Below the pieces are notes generated by a model. That model ran no database searches. It saw nothing but the letters and a program-made list of their open reading frames with translations, and was not told where the DNA came from. The position numbers were made by a program, and so were the translations under genes. From Sabellastarte sp. h YS-2021 (Eukaryota > Annelida > Polychaeta > Sabellida > Sabellidae), in NCBI GenBank assembly GCA_964017235.1, contig OZ024936.1:51201028-51265027 (forward strand): a stretch of DNA of 64,000 nucleotides. Direction: 5' to 3'. The first letter of the stretch is position 1; every line of letters begins with the position of its first letter. Below are positions 39,701 through 42,700 of this stretch, in pieces.

Positions 39701-42700
39701 ACAGACAAACAGTCATGGAAATAATACCTCATTGGTGGAGGTAACAACTGGACATTTTAAATAAATTGTGGGAAATCCAGGAAGTTGAACTACAGACTCC
39801 AGACTTTTGCAAAACTAAAACTAGTATACATGTCATTAGAATTTGACAGAATTTCATTTGAGTTGTGGATCCATATTTACTAACTTTCTTATTCTCAAGA
39901 ACACAAATGGTATTAAATATGAACCTTGATCAGTTGAAATTGCAAAATTTGTGACAGGTGTAATTCAAAAATAAAAGGAAACTATATATTAATAGGAAAC
40001 TATTTTCTGCAGAGAGTGACATCTTATATGCAGATATCACTGAAAAACACTTCATGATTGCAGATTTAATATCTTGAGATCATGAATACACCAAATGTTC
40101 TACATTGTAGGCAAATATTGTAACCTACAAGACATGTTTGACCATTGTCAAAGTCGAAGTAAAGGTTGTACGTCAAGAGCCAGAATCATATAGGGACAAG
40201 TCATCAAAACCACTAAAGGGCTGAAAACCTTTGATAAGATGCCAAACTTGCTAACCACTAAGTTACTAAGGACCTTGTTTGGCCATTGTACTTTCTGTTT
40301 TGCTATCAAGTTTTTCTTTCTTTATCCTCTGAATAAAGAGTACAAAATAAAAAAGAAATAAAGAAAAAAAATTATCTTAAAATAATGACAGCTTAAATAA
40401 TCAATAATTTGCCTGCTGTTATTTCTCTAGTAAGATAAGTAAGGTCATATCGTTCTGGAAAGTCGTCATTGACACCTGTTTGTTTCAGAGATGATACTTA
40501 GCGTTTCACAATTTCCTGTTAGAGAGTTGTTTTTGTTGCTGGCTTTTGCAATTACTGATGAATATTTCAGAAGTTTAAATGGGTCTTCAATTCCCAAGGA
40601 AGCCTTAAAGCTGAGAAGGCTTACAACTCCATACCCATCTGGATATATTTCTGTTGTGCGTCCTTTTGGTTTGTGACAACTGTTTTTCAAATTTCATGTT
40701 TTTTTTAAAATTTTGTGCATTTAGTTTAAAGACTTATGGATGGTAGAATAATCCAGACTTTGTCAAACCATTTGAGGTGGAACCTTTCCTCTTACACATT
40801 TCAGGCTAGACCTTAAACCTTACTTATTTAGCAGGGTTTAACATTTAGAATTTAAAAAGTTTTCCTTGATTCCCAAACAATTGTATTTTTGTTTACAAAA
40901 TAAAAGGAAATCAACAGCTATTTGCAATCTCAGTATCCAAAGGAAAATTTGGAATATTTTCAAAAGGACTAACCATGCTTTTATGCATCACAATTTTAGA
41001 TTTTTATTTTACAAAATACCGGGAAGACCATAGGTGTGCACAATCATTTCTACATCCAGTGAAGACCATTTGGAACATTTTCAGCATGACAGATAATGCT
41101 TCATTATGTCAAAATCATTATTTTTGTTGTTTTCATTTTTAAATGCAGGGAAGACCACTGCTATTTGCAAGGTTCTCTATGTCCAATGGGGGCATTTTGG
41201 AGTATTTTAAAACTTGATTATCACAGTTTCTAAGTTTTAGTTTTGTTTGCAAAATATAAGGAAGGTATACCTTTGTATAAGGATCTCTACATCTGATGGG
41301 CAATTTGGAACATTTTCAAAATGACGAATATTACTAAGTCTGTGTCCTGCCATAATCCTAATTTAGTTCTTCGTAATACAATGAAATCCACAACAGTGTA
41401 TAAGAGCTTCTATATACAATATAGACATTTTGGAATATTTTAAAATTTGATAATTATAAATTCCCTTGTTACAATACTAATTTGGTTTAAAAATACAAAG
41501 AAGGCAATAATGGCACTCAAGGACCTCTACATTAAAAGGACAAGTTGCAATATTCTCAAGAACAATGATTATTATTCTCATTTCTGTTTTTATTTAAAAA
41601 ATTTGTTTTTAAATTAAAGGAAGACCATCACCTGTTTAAAAGGGTTTCAGCAAATAATGTGGAAAATATGCAATATTGTTAAAATTGATCCTTATAGTTT
41701 CCCATTTTACAATTTTGTATCTATGTCTATATCTTTTTTCAAAATGCAGGGAAAACCATTGCTGTTTATAAGGGTTTCTACATCCAAGGTGGAACTCAGA
41801 TCTTCGGCAAATTTAAGAAGATCAAGGACTGTAAGAAGGCATGTGAGATCACTCCAAACTGCTTTGCGGCAGATTACAATCCCTGGCTGAAGAAATGCTA
41901 CATCCACACAAACGTGTCAGCTTGTGAGGAGATGAGAACTCACCCCAAACTCATACACTTTAAGAAAGTACCCTGTGGTAAGTTAAAAAGTAAAGTAGGA
42001 ATTTGAATGCAATTTCAGAATTGACATCAAACTCTGACTTAACTTTGCATACACACTAATATTCAATATATTTAATGCACTGCATAATAATTTGTAATTT
42101 ATTTAAAATGATCATCAATTAAAGAAAAGAAAAGATATTAAAGCTATTAAAGTTTAGAACATTTAAGATGAAATAATAATTTTTCAAGGTATGAGTGTTA
42201 AAGATTAAACTATGAAGAAGCTATAAAATACAGGAGTTTATTCAAAATACAACCAAGTCAGAAAATGTTAAAAATTGTTAAAGTTGACATTTTAACATCA
42301 GGAGGTTATGATATGACATGCATCATATGAATATGATAAAAATAATTTAATTTTAACCTATTAAATGATCACAGCCCTGTAGACTTTGGGGTTAAAAATC
42401 ACTATATATATGAGTATACGTAAGAGCGCGAAAGCATGACAGCCGATATGCATTGGTTTTTTTACTTTGTTAAAGACTTACTGGAGACACCCAGAGGGCT
42501 GATCACACTAGGTGTGAGGATATTTGGTGGACTGGAGCAGAAGGGTGTCAAGAATCTCCAGGACTGCATCAAGGTGTGTAGAGTAAGAAATCTAAAATTC
42601 GCCACATATCTGAAATTCGCCACATGTGGAAATAGTAATAAAATAAATGAATTGAGGTGAGATTGTATGTTGAATGTATTGTAAATTAAACCTTTCTGAA

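Larger units (their letters stand above)
15737..41749 (+). other. Coding intron 5 (26 kb), host for most mobile DNA
   Basis: Donor A|GTAAGC at 15737 and acceptor AAAATGCAG at 41741-41749. It contains SINEs, LINE tails, MITEs, two nested DIRS elements, two satellites and a ladder of exon-like tandem repeats directly before the acceptor. Between the named elements (15737-16250, 16990-17840, 30299-32225, 38240-39260, 39567-40800) I see no convincing exon. Confidence 0.6.
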
